Assembly (NCBI RefSeq): GCF_000225525.1
Contig: NZ_AGBF01000027.1
Span: 1 to 60,291 of the forward strand
Reading direction: 5' to 3'
From: Streptomyces zinciresistens K42
Lineage (GTDB): Bacteria > Actinomycetota > Actinomycetes > Streptomycetales > Streptomycetaceae
DNA: 60,291 nucleotides
Below, in pieces: positions 8,760 to 17,719 of this stretch. A model generated the notes under the pieces. The model made no database searches, was not told the origin of the DNA, and was given only the letters and a program-made list of their open reading frames with translations. Position numbers and translations under genes: made by a program. Position 1 is the first letter of the stretch. Every line of letters starts with the position of its first letter.

Positions 8760-9362
8760 ATGACGCAAGAACAGGCGCCCCAGGTGGCCGGAGTGCTCCT
8801 CGCGGCCGGGGGCGGTCGACGGCTCGGCGGACGGCCCAAGGCACTGCTCACCCACCGCGGCCGGCCACTGGTCGAGCACGCCGCGGGCGTGCTGCGGGCG
8901 GCGGGCTGCGCCCGGGTGCACGTGGTGCTCGGCGCGCGGGCCGAGGCGGTGCGCGCGCGGGCCCGGCTGGACGGCTGCGTCCTGGTGGACAACCCGGACT
9001 GGGCCGAGGGGATGGGCTCCTCGCTGCGCGCCGGGCTGCGCTCGCTGGCGGGCACCGGGGCACGGGCGGCGCTGGTGTCGCTCGTCGACCAGCCCGGCAT
9101 CGGCGCGGCGGCCGTCGCGCGCGTGCTCGGCGCCTTCGAGGACGAGACGTCGCTCGTCTCGGCCGCCTACGACGGGGTACGCGGCCATCCGGTGCTGTTC
9201 GGCGCGGCCCACTGGGCGGGGATCGCGGCGGGCGCGACGGGCGACCAGGGGGCACGCGCGTATCTGCGGGCGCACGCCGGGACGCTCACGCTGATCGAGT
9301 GCGGGGACCTCGCCGAGCCGTACGACATCGACACACCGGACGATCTGGCCCACCTTGAGTGA
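8760..9362 (+). CDS. MocA-like nucleotidyltransferase
   Basis: A 200-residue GT-A-fold nucleotidyltransferase. The nucleotide signature LLAAGGGRRLGGRPK is at residues 13-27, and the VDQPG metal/nucleotide motif is near residue 106. The family includes MocA, which makes molybdopterin cytosine dinucleotide for xanthine-dehydrogenase-type enzymes. A link to purine oxidation is therefore attractive in this locus, although no xanthine dehydrogenase lies in the window. The ATG at 8760 has AGGAGG only one base away, which is unusually close; no better in-frame start exists. Confidence 0.85.
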   Translation: MTQEQAPQVAGVLLAAGGGRRLGGRPKALLTHRGRPLVEHAAGVLRAAGCARVHVVLGARAEAVRARARLDGCVLVDNPDWAEGMGSSLRAGLRSLAGTGARAALVSLVDQPGIGAAAVARVLGAFEDETSLVSAAYDGVRGHPVLFGAAHWAGIAAGATGDQGARAYLRAHAGTLTLIECGDLAEPYDIDTPDDLAHLE

Positions 9363-9410
9363 GGGGGGTGGCACGGGGAGCCACCTTGCCTCGACCCGGA
9401 GAGTCTCGAC

Positions 9411-9464
9411 ATCAACAAACCATTGAACTTCCACCATGAGGAAACTAGTATCCACTGATCAGAA
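9411..9464. promoter_or_regulatory. B and A palindromes at the aceB promoter
   Basis: ATCAAC-AAACC-ATTGAA at 9411-9427 (B type, imperfect) is followed one base later by TTCC-ACCATGA-GGAA at 9429-9443 (perfect A type). A weaker A copy, ATCC-N7-AGAA, lies exactly 21 bp further at 9450-9464. In the direction of transcription the order B then A is the same as at allB. Confidence 0.65.
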
Positions 9465-9569
9465 GCGCTCGTCCCCTCCACGGGCGCCGTCCGACGTATC
9501 CGCGCAGACTGGCACCCGGTGCCGGTCCGGCAGTTCGTCCTCGTAGCCCGCTGAAGGAAGTGACAGCTC

Positions 9570-11192
9570 ATGTCCGCACCAGCGCCGTCCCCGCTGGCCA
9601 TCGTCGGCGCCGAGCCCCTGCCCCGGCAGGAGGAGGTCCTCACGGACGCGGCCCTCGCCTTCGTGGCCGAGCTGCACCGCCGCTTCACGCCGCGCCGTGA
9701 CGAACTCCTCGCCCGCCGCGCCGAGCGCCGCGCCGAGATCGCCCGCACGTCCACGCTCGACTTCCTCCCGGAGACGGCCGCCGTGCGCGCGGACGACTCC
9801 TGGCGGGTGGCGCCCTGCCCGCCCGCCCTGCTGGACCGCCGTGTCGAGATCACCGGTCCCACCGACCGCAAGATGACCGTCAACGCCCTCAACTCCGGCG
9901 CCCGCGTCTGGCTCGCCGACTTCGAGGACGCCTCCGCGCCCACCTGGGAGAACGTCGTCCTCGGCCAGCTCAACCTGAGCGACGCCCACACCCGCGCCAT
10001 CGACTTCACCGACGCGGCGTCGGGCAAGTCGTACGCCCTCAAGGCCGACGCGGAGCTCGCCACGGTCGTGATGCGCCCGCGCGGCTGGCATCTGAACGAA
10101 CGCCACCTCCAGCTCGGCGGGGAGCCGGTGCCGGGCGCCCTGGTCGACTTCGGCCTGTACTTCTTCCACAACGCCCGGCGCCTCGTCGACCTCGGCAGGG
10201 GACCGTACTTCTACCTGCCGAAGACGGAGTCACACCTGGAGGCCCGCCTGTGGAACGAGGTCTTCGTCTTCGCGCAGGACTACGTCGGCATCCCGCGGGG
10301 CACCGTCCGCGCCACCGTCCTGATCGAGACGATCACGGCCGCCTACGAGATGGAGGAGATCCTCTACGAACTGCGCGAGCACGCCTCCGGACTGAACGCG
10401 GGCCGCTGGGACTACCTGTTCTCCATCGTGAAGAACTTCCGTGACGGCGGGCCCAGGTTCGTCCTGCCGGACCGCAACGCGGTGACGATGACCGCCCCGT
10501 TCATGCGCGCCTACACCGAACTCCTCGTCCGCACCTGCCACAAGCGCGGCGCGCACGCGATCGGCGGCATGGCGGCCTTCATCCCCTCGCGCCGGGACGC
10601 CGAGGTGAACAAGGTCGCCTTCGAGAAGGTCCGCGCCGACAAGGACCGCGAGGCCGGCGACGGCTTCGACGGCTCCTGGGTCGCCCACCCCGACCTGGTC
10701 CCGATCGCCATGGAGTGCTTCGACAAGGTGCTCGGCGACCGGCCGCACCAGAAGGACCGGCTGCGCGAGGACGTCCGCGTGGCGGCCGCCGACCTCATCG
10801 CGATCGACTCCCTCGACGCCCGGCCCACGTACCCCGGGCTGGTCAACGCCGTCCAGGTGGGCATCCGTTACATCGAGGCGTGGCTGCGCGGACTGGGCGC
10901 GGTCGCCATCTTCAACCTGATGGAGGACGCGGCCACCGCCGAGATCTCCCGCTCCCAGATCTGGCAGTGGATCAACGCGGGCGTCGCGTTCGAGAACGGC
11001 GAACGGGCCACGCCCGAGCTGGCCCGCAAGGTCGCCGCCGAGGAACTGGCCGCGATCCGCGCCGAGATCGGCGAGGAGTCCTTCGCCGCCGGCCACTGGC
11101 AGCAGGCGCACGACCTGCTCCTGGAGGTCTCCCTCGACGACGACTACGCGGACTTCCTGACGCTGCCGGCGTACGAGCGGCTCACGGGCTGA
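9570..11192 (+). CDS. aceB: malate synthase A
   Basis: Condenses glyoxylate with acetyl-CoA to malate. The 540-residue length and sequence are typical of malate synthase A: PTDRKMTVNALNSGARVWLA near residue 100, the GPYFYLPKTESHLEARLW segment near residue 215, and a conserved C-terminal EDAATAEISRSQIWQW helix near residue 455. The ATG follows GAAGGAAGTG. The gene stands alone between the MocA-like gene and a convergent SelW-like gene, with the pathway palindromes in its promoter. It consumes the glyoxylate released from allantoin. Confidence 0.97.
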   Translation: MSAPAPSPLAIVGAEPLPRQEEVLTDAALAFVAELHRRFTPRRDELLARRAERRAEIARTSTLDFLPETAAVRADDSWRVAPCPPALLDRRVEITGPTDRKMTVNALNSGARVWLADFEDASAPTWENVVLGQLNLSDAHTRAIDFTDAASGKSYALKADAELATVVMRPRGWHLNERHLQLGGEPVPGALVDFGLYFFHNARRLVDLGRGPYFYLPKTESHLEARLWNEVFVFAQDYVGIPRGTVRATVLIETITAAYEMEEILYELREHASGLNAGRWDYLFSIVKNFRDGGPRFVLPDRNAVTMTAPFMRAYTELLVRTCHKRGAHAIGGMAAFIPSRRDAEVNKVAFEKVRADKDREAGDGFDGSWVAHPDLVPIAMECFDKVLGDRPHQKDRLREDVRVAAADLIAIDSLDARPTYPGLVNAVQVGIRYIEAWLRGLGAVAIFNLMEDAATAEISRSQIWQWINAGVAFENGERATPELARKVAAEELAAIRAEIGEESFAAGHWQQAHDLLLEVSLDDDYADFLTLPAYERLTG

Positions 11193-11194
11193 CG

Positions 11195-11473
11195 TCAGGG
11201 AGCGGGCGTGTCCGGGTGGCCCAGGGATCTGCCCGGGGCCACCCGGACACGCACGGCCCGCTTGACGGCCGTCGGCTCGGGGAACCCCTGCGCGCGGCGG
11301 TCCCACACCACCTCGCCGTCCACCCGGACCACGAACACCCCGCCCCTGCACGGCCGCAGGGCCAGTTCGGACAGCTCCGCCTCGAAGGTGGTGAGCAGTT
11401 CCTGCGCGAGCCAGGCCGCGCGCGGCAGCCGGCCGCACCGGGTGCAGTACTCGATCTCGACGCGGCCGCTCAT
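11195..11473 (-). CDS. SelT/SelW/SelH-family thioredoxin-like protein
   Basis: A 92-residue Rdx-family protein with the redox motif CTRC at residues 10-13, where animal relatives have selenocysteine in place of the second Cys. LRPCRGGVFVVRVDGEVVWD follows, a typical central segment of the family. The ATG at 11473 overlaps the stop of the HipA-like gene by four bases (ATGA), so translation is probably coupled. The end of the gene is embedded in the hairpin that can terminate aceB. Confidence 0.85.
   Translation of the reverse strand: MSGRVEIEYCTRCGRLPRAAWLAQELLTTFEAELSELALRPCRGGVFVVRVDGEVVWDRRAQGFPEPTAVKRAVRVRVAPGRSLGHPDTPAP
11207..11251. terminator. hairpin between aceB and the SelW-like gene
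   Basis: A 15-bp perfect stem (CGTGTCCGGGTGGCC at 11207-11221 with its complement at 11237-11251) and a 15-base loop. It is just after the aceB stop and inside the last codons of the convergent gene. Confidence 0.7.
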
Positions 11474-12384
11474 CCCAGATGCCCCGACCAGTCCTGTTCC
11501 GCGGCCGGCCTGCCGTGCAGGTCGGGGACCTGCCGGAGCCAGGCGGGCCGGCCCCGCTGCGTCCTGGCCGCCCGCTGCGCCTCCTCGGCGGCGATCTCCT
11601 CCCGGGTGGGGAAGTCGGTGGGGAGCCACGCCGCGGAGGCCCGCACGCGCGCGTGCAGGTGGGCCACGTAGGCGGCGCGCTGCTCGTCGGGCGCGGTGAA
11701 GGCGGGCTCGTCCGCCAGCCAGGCGTCTGGGACCCGCGCCACGATCGAGCGCAGCAGCTCCTCGGTCACCCTCGGCGCCAGCTCGGCGTCCGCGGCGCGC
11801 ACGTCGGGGGCGTAGTGGCCGAGGGCGTGGTGGCGGAAGTCGTAGGCCCGCTCCGGGTCCGAGCCGTCCCAGCGGTGGTGGAAGACCAGGGCCGCCCCGT
11901 GGTCGATCAGCCACAGGCGGGGCGGGACCGTGCCGAGCGTCGGCCAGACCATCAGGTTGGAGCTGTGGACCGTGCGGTCGACGTTCGCCGTCAGGGCGTC
12001 CAGCCAGACGATCCGGCCCGCCTCCGGCGATCCCACGGGGAAGGTGCGCGCGACCTCGGGCGTGAAGTCCCGCGCGCCCGGCAGGAAGTCCATGCCGAGG
12101 TTGACGCCCGCGCTGGCGGCGTGCAGCTCGCGCACCTCCTGGTGCGGCTCGCCGTCGGCGATGGCGGGATCGAAGTGCACCAGCACCAGTTCGGGGAAGC
12201 GCAGCCCCAGGGCGCGGGCCAGCTCACCGACGATCACCTCGGCGACCAGCGCCTTGCGGCCCTGCGCGGAGCCGGTGAACTTCACCACGTAGGTGCCGTC
12301 GTCGTCGGCCTCGACGACCGCGGGCACGGAGCCGCCGGACCGCAGCGGGGTCACGTATCGGACAGCAGTCACATCGCGCAGCAC
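11470..12384 (-). CDS. HipA-like kinase family protein
   Basis: About 304 residues of the HipA-type kinase fold. YVVKFTG near residue 33 would hold the ATP-binding lysine, LDALTANVDRTVHSSNLMV resembles the catalytic loop, and LWLIDHGAAL takes the place of the metal-binding DFG. It lacks the N-terminal subdomain of classical toxin HipA, and no HipB-like partner lies beside it, so a toxin role is not supported. It starts 22 bases after the IucA/IucC gene and overlaps the SelW-like gene, giving a three-gene operon. GTG 12384 is used; GTG 12372 is also possible. Confidence 0.8.
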   Translation of the reverse strand: MLRDVTAVRYVTPLRSGGSVPAVVEADDDGTYVVKFTGSAQGRKALVAEVIVGELARALGLRFPELVLVHFDPAIADGEPHQEVRELHAASAGVNLGMDFLPGARDFTPEVARTFPVGSPEAGRIVWLDALTANVDRTVHSSNLMVWPTLGTVPPRLWLIDHGAALVFHHRWDGSDPERAYDFRHHALGHYAPDVRAADAELAPRVTEELLRSIVARVPDAWLADEPAFTAPDEQRAAYVAHLHARVRASAAWLPTDFPTREEIAAEEAQRAARTQRGRPAWLRQVPDLHGRPAAEQDWSGHLG

Positions 12385-12406
12385 ACCCGCCAGGGTAAGC
12401 CAGGAC

Positions 12407-13951
12407 TCACCCGGCCAGCGGATTCGGCAGGGGCAGGTAGCGGGCGTCGGCGCCGTCCGCGCCGGTCCAGCGCAGCAGCAGGTTGGTCTTGCCGGGCAGG
12501 GTGGGCGACGCGAGGAGGGCCGGGATCTCGGGCAGGTCGTGGCGGGCCAGCTCCCGGCGGACGGCCGGCCAGGGGTCCAGGGCCGGGTTGCGGGCGCGCA
12601 GGGCGCCGGCGATCTCCAGGAGGTGGTTGACGACCAGGCAGTACACCAGCCGCTCCCAGCCCGCCGCGCGCGACACCTCGCCCAGCAGCTTCACGCCCTC
12701 GGCGTCCCGGAAGACCGCCCGCACCGGCATCCCGTCGCCGTCCACCGCGACCAGGGTGTTCTGCAGATGGGCCTCGACGACGACGCCGTGCTCGGCGAAG
12801 GCGGCCAGGGCGGGCGGTACGACCCGGGCGAGGTACGCCTCCCACCAGGCCGCGGGGTCTGCGGCGCCGTCGAGCGGACTGCCCTCGAAGCCCTCCGCGA
12901 GTCCGGCGGCGAGCAGCGCGGTCGCGCCCGGCGGCACGGCGTCCGCGAGCCCGTCGCGGACGAGGACCGCGAGCGCCTCGAAGGCGAAGCCCGCCGTGCG
13001 GTAGCCGCGGTCCCCGAGCCAGGCCGCGCCGCCCGGGGCCGCGAACGCGGCGGCCGCCGCCGCGTCCGTGCGGCGCAGTCGCAGCAGGTCGTGGCGCCAC
13101 AGCCGGCGGATGTCGTTGGTGATGCGCACGTCCAGGCTGAACTTCAGGAAGAGATCGCGTCCGGGCACGTAGAGGGTGCGCACGGCCGCCGTGGGCCAGG
13201 TGTCGAAGGAGGTCGTGCCGAGCCGCACCAGCCGGCCGTCGGCGAACGCCGGGGCCAGTTCGGCGGCCGCGAGCTCCAGCTGCCAGGGGTGCGCGGGCAG
13301 CAGCCGGTAGCCGGGCGGGGCCTGCCCCAGCGCGTCCAGGGCGGCGGTGTCGCCCTCCTCGGCGACCAGGTCCTCGCGCAGCCCGAGCAGCGTCAGCGGG
13401 AAGCGGGCGTACGCCTCGGGGGCGTAGGGCAGCCAGCTCGCGGCCGGGCCGCCGCCGCGCGCCTTGGGGGCCGGATGGCAGGGGTGGCCGGTGAGCAGGC
13501 TCTGCTCCGAGCGCCGGTACGGGTCGTCCGGGAGCGCCGTGCGCGCGCGTGCCGTGAGCAGGGCGGCCAGGGTGTCGCGGCTCGCGGTGATCTCGGCGGG
13601 CAGTTCGTGGTTGGACAGACCGGTGTGGCGGCGCAGTTCGTCGGACACGAGCTTGACGGCCTCGGCGTGGCCGAGCCGCCGCCAGGCCCCGGACACCCGC
13701 AGCTCGGGCTCGGCGGGCCGGCGCTCGCCGAGGACCCGCAGCAGCCGTCCGGAGCCGCGCAGCCGGTGCACCCGCCGTACGCCGTCGGGCCCGGCCGTGC
13801 CGCTCTCCCGGGGCCCGTCGGCCGCGTCGGCCTCCGCCAGGGGGACGGCCGCCTCGCGCAGGAGGCAGTTGAGCAGCGGGGCGAGGGCGAGGGCGTCGGC
13901 GCGTTCGGCCACGCCGGCCGCGGTCGGGGGGGTGAGGTGCACGCGATCCAT
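12407..13951 (-). CDS. IucA/IucC-family siderophore synthetase
   Basis: A 514-residue NRPS-independent siderophore synthetase. Such enzymes adenylate a carboxylic acid and join it to an amine or alcohol. Recognisable are the GHPCHPAPKARGG segment near residue 155, LLPAHPWQLEL near residue 218, the LKFSLDVRITNDIRR region near 272, and EAHLQNTLV near 395. It leads an operon with the HipA-like and SelW-like genes and is divergent from a second IucA/IucC gene. The product cannot be told from the sequence; no clear iron box was seen in the 90 bp between the two genes. Confidence 0.92.
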   Translation of the reverse strand: MDRVHLTPPTAAGVAERADALALAPLLNCLLREAAVPLAEADAADGPRESGTAGPDGVRRVHRLRGSGRLLRVLGERRPAEPELRVSGAWRRLGHAEAVKLVSDELRRHTGLSNHELPAEITASRDTLAALLTARARTALPDDPYRRSEQSLLTGHPCHPAPKARGGGPAASWLPYAPEAYARFPLTLLGLREDLVAEEGDTAALDALGQAPPGYRLLPAHPWQLELAAAELAPAFADGRLVRLGTTSFDTWPTAAVRTLYVPGRDLFLKFSLDVRITNDIRRLWRHDLLRLRRTDAAAAAAFAAPGGAAWLGDRGYRTAGFAFEALAVLVRDGLADAVPPGATALLAAGLAEGFEGSPLDGAADPAAWWEAYLARVVPPALAAFAEHGVVVEAHLQNTLVAVDGDGMPVRAVFRDAEGVKLLGEVSRAAGWERLVYCLVVNHLLEIAGALRARNPALDPWPAVRRELARHDLPEIPALLASPTLPGKTNLLLRWTGADGADARYLPLPNPLAG

Positions 13952-14041
13952 TCGTTCTCTGCGGTCCGTCCGGACAGGAGACGATCAGTATGTCTGTCGC
14001 CGGCACCGGTCCGGCGCCGCCCGCATCCGAGGAGTCCGCCC

Positions 14042-15556
14042 GTGCACCGTCCCTCCAGCGCCGAGACCGAGGTCGCCGCCGAACTGGCCGAGGTGCGTCC
14101 CGACCTCGCCGCGCGCTACGCGGCCGCGCTCCCAGGGGCCCGGACGGCCGTGCTGACCAGGCTGTGGCGGGCGCTCGCCCATGAGCCGCTGCCGTGGGTG
14201 GCGGGCCGCGAGCGGGGCCGGGACGGTCTCCTGCTGCGTCTTTCGGACGGCCGCCGGCTGTCCGGCCCGCCCGCGGACCCCTACGCCACCGGCGGGTACG
14301 TCACCCGCCTGCGGCTGGACGAGGCGTCCTACGGCGATCCCGCCGCGCTGGTGACCGCGCTGTCCGTACCGCACGGCACGTCCTTCGCGGCCGAACTCGG
14401 CCACAGCGTCGCCTCGTCGGCGCTGTCGCGGGCCGCGCGGGACCCGCTCCCGCACGAGTGGCCCGTGCACGACTGGGAGTGGGAGCAGCGGATCGTCGAC
14501 GGCCATCCGTTCCACCCCAACTGCCGCTCCCGGCCCGGGTTCTCGGTCGCCGAGCAACTGGCCTACGGCCCCGAGCACGGGCCGGTGGTGCGGCTCGGGC
14601 TGGTGCCGGTGCGGGCCCGCGAGTGCCTGGTGAGCGGCGTCTGGCCGGCGGAACTGCGGGACGGGGAGCGGCTGCTGGTCCCGGTGCACCCCTGGCAGGC
14701 CGAGCATGTGCTGAAGCGGCCGCGCGACCCGTTCGAGGCGGGTGTCGACGCGCATCCGCTGATGTCCCTGCGCACGCTCGCCGTGCCCGGCGGGCCGCAC
14801 CTCAAGACCGCGCTGAGCGCGCGCCTGACCTCGTCGGTCAGGGACATCTCGGTGTACTCCATCGGCATGTCGGCCACGCTGTCGGAGTTCGCGCAGACAC
14901 TGGCGGCGCGCACGGACGGGCTGCTGCACATCACCCGCACCCTCGGGGCGGCCACCGCCCACTCGCCGGACCTCGCGGCGGTGGTCCGCGAGTCGCCCGC
15001 GGTGTACGCGCGCGAGGGCGAGCGGGTGGTGCCGGTGGCCGCGCTCGCCACGACCGCGCTGCCGCGCTCCGCCCCCTGGCTGGCCGCGTTCGCGGGGCTC
15101 GCGCTCACCGTGGGGCTGCGGCTGCTGGAACTGGGGGTGGCGCTGGAGGCGCACGGGCAGAACCTGCTCGTGGTGCTGGCGGCGGACGGCTCGCCGGTCC
15201 GGCTGGTCTACCGCGACCTCGCCGACATCCGGGTCAGTCCCCAGCGGCTCGCCCGGCACGGCGTCCCGCTGCCGGAGCTGACCGGGCGGATCGTCACCGA
15301 CGACGAACCGGCCCTGCGCCGCAAGCTGTTCGGCTCCCTGGTGGCCGGGGCGCTCGCGGGCACGGCCGGCTCGGGCGCGGCGCTGCGCGAGGCGCTGGCG
15401 GCGGCCGTGCCGCTGCTGCCGCGGACCGCGGATCTGGCGGCGCTGCGCGGGGAGCCGCTGCCCGCGAAGGCGCTCACGCTGATGCGGCTGTCGCCGGACG
15501 CGCCCGGCGACCACTGGGCCGCACTGCCCAACCCCCTGCTCACGGAGGTGTTCTGA
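14042..15556 (+). CDS. IucA/IucC-family siderophore synthetase (second copy)
   Basis: A 504-residue member of the same family, only distantly similar to its divergent neighbour. DGHPFHPNCRSRPGFS lies near residue 157, LLVPVHPWQAEH near 214, LKTALSARLTSSVRDIS near 255, and EAHGQNLLVVL near 365. I chose GTG 14042, eight bases after GGAG, because the frame upstream overlaps the other synthetase and is not protein-like. Two different synthetases suggest successive condensations of one siderophore, as in other NIS pathways; no dedicated exporter or receptor lies nearby. Confidence 0.92.
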   Translation: MHRPSSAETEVAAELAEVRPDLAARYAAALPGARTAVLTRLWRALAHEPLPWVAGRERGRDGLLLRLSDGRRLSGPPADPYATGGYVTRLRLDEASYGDPAALVTALSVPHGTSFAAELGHSVASSALSRAARDPLPHEWPVHDWEWEQRIVDGHPFHPNCRSRPGFSVAEQLAYGPEHGPVVRLGLVPVRARECLVSGVWPAELRDGERLLVPVHPWQAEHVLKRPRDPFEAGVDAHPLMSLRTLAVPGGPHLKTALSARLTSSVRDISVYSIGMSATLSEFAQTLAARTDGLLHITRTLGAATAHSPDLAAVVRESPAVYAREGERVVPVAALATTALPRSAPWLAAFAGLALTVGLRLLELGVALEAHGQNLLVVLAADGSPVRLVYRDLADIRVSPQRLARHGVPLPELTGRIVTDDEPALRRKLFGSLVAGALAGTAGSGAALREALAAAVPLLPRTADLAALRGEPLPAKALTLMRLSPDAPGDHWAALPNPLLTEVF

Positions 15557-15598
15557 CCTCGTTTGAAGCGGCACACCTCTGGTCAATAGGATCCGCCG

Positions 15599-16861
15599 AT
15601 GATCAGAACACAACGGCTGGTGGCCGGGGTCTGCGCCCTGCTCGCCGCGCTCATGGCCGGGATCGCGTTCCCGGCCGGGGCGGTCGCCGACGAGACCGGT
15701 GCGAACGCGCCGCAGGTCGACCTCGTCCTCGACGTGAGCGGCTCGATGCGGACGAAGGACATCGACGGGAAGTCGCGGATGGCCGCGGCGAAGCAGGCGT
15801 TCAACGAGGTGCTCGACGCGACCCCGCCGGAGGTCCGGCTCGGCATCCGCACACTCGGGGCGAACTATCCGGGCGACGACCGCAAGACGGGCTGCAGGGA
15901 CACCGCGCAGCTCTACCCGGTCGGCCCGCTCGACCGCACCGAGGCCAAGACGGCCGTCGCCACGCTGACGCCGACCGGCTGGACGCCGATCGGGCCCGCG
16001 CTGCTGAAGGCGGCGGACGACCTGGGCGGCGGCACGGGCTCGAAGCGGATCGTGCTGATCAGCGACGGCCAGGACACCTGCGCTCCGCTGGACCCGTGCG
16101 AGGTCGCCCGCGACATCGCCGCCAAGGGCATCGGCCTGACCATCGACACCCTGGGCCTGGTGCCCGACGTCACGCTGCGCCGGCAGCTCAGCTGTATCGC
16201 CGAGGCCACCGGAGGCACCTTCACCTCCGTCGAACGCACTGACCAACTCACCGACAAGGTGAACCAGTTGGTGGACCGTGCCGCCGATCCCGTGGTGACA
16301 CCGGTCGCCGCGTCCGGCGCGGACGCGTGCGCGAAGGCGCCGACGCTCAAGTCCGGCCTGTACACCGACCGCGAGGCGTTCGGCGAGCAGCGCTGGTACC
16401 GCGTGGACGTGCGTCCCGGCCGGGAACTGCGGGCCGCGGTGAGCGTGTCGGCCGACCGGCCGGTCGATCCCTCGTACGGGGTGCTGCTGCGGGCCGTGAC
16501 GGCCAAGGGGCGGGAGATCGTGCGCGGCGAGGCCGCGGGCACCGGGCGCACCGACGTGATATCGACCGGTCTGCGCTATCCGAAGGCGGAGTCGGACGAC
16601 GACACCGCCCCCGCGGAGGCGGTGTGCCTCCAGGTGACGCACTCCTTCTCGGCGGCCTCCGGGGTCGAGGCCGGGCCCGGTCTGCCGCTGGAGCTGACCG
16701 TCGACGTCGTGGACGGGCCCTCGCGCCCGGCCGACGTGGCCTCCTTCGGCCTGGGGCGCGGCTGGTGGCTGCTGGGCGCGCTGATCCTGGCCGGCTTCCT
16801 CGCCGGTGCCGTCCGGGGCTGGCTCTCGCGCTGGCGCGTCGCGGTCTGGAGGACCAACTGA
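15599..16861 (+). CDS. exported vWA-domain protein with C-terminal membrane anchor
   Basis: A 420-residue protein: signal peptide (residues 1-30), von Willebrand factor A domain with the MIDAS motif DVSGSM at 45-50 and the conserved T and D further on (GWTPIGPAL, ISDGQDTC), a beta-rich domain at about 240-385, and a membrane helix near 395-413 followed by Arg residues. It should sit on the outer face of the membrane. Paired cysteines (DTCAPLDPC) support export. The next gene overlaps its stop (TGATG), so the two proteins are probably made together. Confidence 0.88.
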   Translation: MIRTQRLVAGVCALLAALMAGIAFPAGAVADETGANAPQVDLVLDVSGSMRTKDIDGKSRMAAAKQAFNEVLDATPPEVRLGIRTLGANYPGDDRKTGCRDTAQLYPVGPLDRTEAKTAVATLTPTGWTPIGPALLKAADDLGGGTGSKRIVLISDGQDTCAPLDPCEVARDIAAKGIGLTIDTLGLVPDVTLRRQLSCIAEATGGTFTSVERTDQLTDKVNQLVDRAADPVVTPVAASGADACAKAPTLKSGLYTDREAFGEQRWYRVDVRPGRELRAAVSVSADRPVDPSYGVLLRAVTAKGREIVRGEAAGTGRTDVISTGLRYPKAESDDDTAPAEAVCLQVTHSFSAASGVEAGPGLPLELTVDVVDGPSRPADVASFGLGRGWWLLGALILAGFLAGAVRGWLSRWRVAVWRTN

Positions 16862-17664
16862 TGGGTACAGCACGTGTGCTGGGCGCGGCGCTGATCGCGC
16901 TCGGGCTCGCGGCCGGGCCGGCCGCCGCCGACTCCTCGCCGTCCCCGAGCGCCTCGCAGGACGGGCGGGGGCCGACGCGTGCGGGCACCTCCTTCCGTAC
17001 GGCGACCGAGATCGAGCAGGGGCAGCGGGCCACCGCGACCGCCTCGACGGGTGACTACCTGTACTGGTCGTTCCCGGCGGACGCCGGGCAGCGGCCCACC
17101 GTCAGGGCCACGGTGAAGCTGCCGGGGCGGCACGCGGCGCAGACCTGGCAGCTCGACGTGTACGACGGTCTGCGGCGCCGCCAGGCGTGCCAGTACGGGG
17201 CGCAGACGCGCACCGCCGCGCCGGGCGCCTCCTCGGTGGAGCTGGCCTGCGTGCTGCGTACCGTGCGCGCCTGGTCGGAGCCGTGGGCCGACGATCCGCT
17301 GCCGGGCACGTACTACGTCCGGCTGACGGCCGTGGGACTGCCCGCCGCGGACCGGGGGCTGCCGGTGGGCGCCGGGGTCCGGGCCGACTCGGCGGACGCC
17401 GGCGGCGCGGCGGCGGTGGACGGCTCGCTGGCGGCGCCGCTGGTGCCGGGCGTGGCCGCGAAGTCGGTGCAGGACGAGGGCGGTTCGCCGGACCCGGCGG
17501 TGCTCTCCAGCCTGGAGCCCGCGGACGGCTGGACCTCCGGGTGGTGGTCGGACCGCTGGGTGTGGACGGCGGCCGGCGGGCTGCTGGCCGCGCTCGCGGG
17601 CATCGGCGGCTACGCGCTGACCCGGGGCGCGGGACGGCCGGGCCGGGTGCCGCCCGGGGCCTGA
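16861..17664 (+). CDS. exported single-pass membrane protein, partner of the vWA protein
   Basis: A 267-residue protein with a signal peptide (residues 1-24), a Ser/Pro-rich linker, a beta-rich extracellular domain with paired Cys (RRQACQYG, VELACVL), and a C-terminal membrane helix near residues 237-257 followed by basic residues. Its topology mirrors that of the preceding vWA protein, and its start codon overlaps that gene's stop. No catalytic motif was recognised. A surface complex of the two is likely; its role is unknown. Confidence 0.8.
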   Translation: MGTARVLGAALIALGLAAGPAAADSSPSPSASQDGRGPTRAGTSFRTATEIEQGQRATATASTGDYLYWSFPADAGQRPTVRATVKLPGRHAAQTWQLDVYDGLRRRQACQYGAQTRTAAPGASSVELACVLRTVRAWSEPWADDPLPGTYYVRLTAVGLPAADRGLPVGAGVRADSADAGGAAAVDGSLAAPLVPGVAAKSVQDEGGSPDPAVLSSLEPADGWTSGWWSDRWVWTAAGGLLAALAGIGGYALTRGAGRPGRVPPGA

Positions 17665-17688
17665 CCGCACACGGGAACGACCCGGTGG

Positions 17689-17719
17689 GGCCCGCCGTAC
17701 CGCTCGGGTACGGCGGGCC
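17689..17719. terminator. bidirectional terminator hairpin
   Basis: A 13-bp perfect stem (GGCCCGCCGTACC and its complement) with a 5-base loop, between two convergent genes. Confidence 0.85.

Noticed and set aside
11470..12384. Toxin-antitoxin HipBA module
   Set aside because: There is no HipB-like partner, and the protein lacks the N-terminal part of classical HipA; it sits in a biosynthetic operon.
12293..14041. Very long plus-strand frame joined to the second IucA/IucC gene
   Set aside because: The first 580 codons are antisense to the first synthetase; protein homology begins near 14042.
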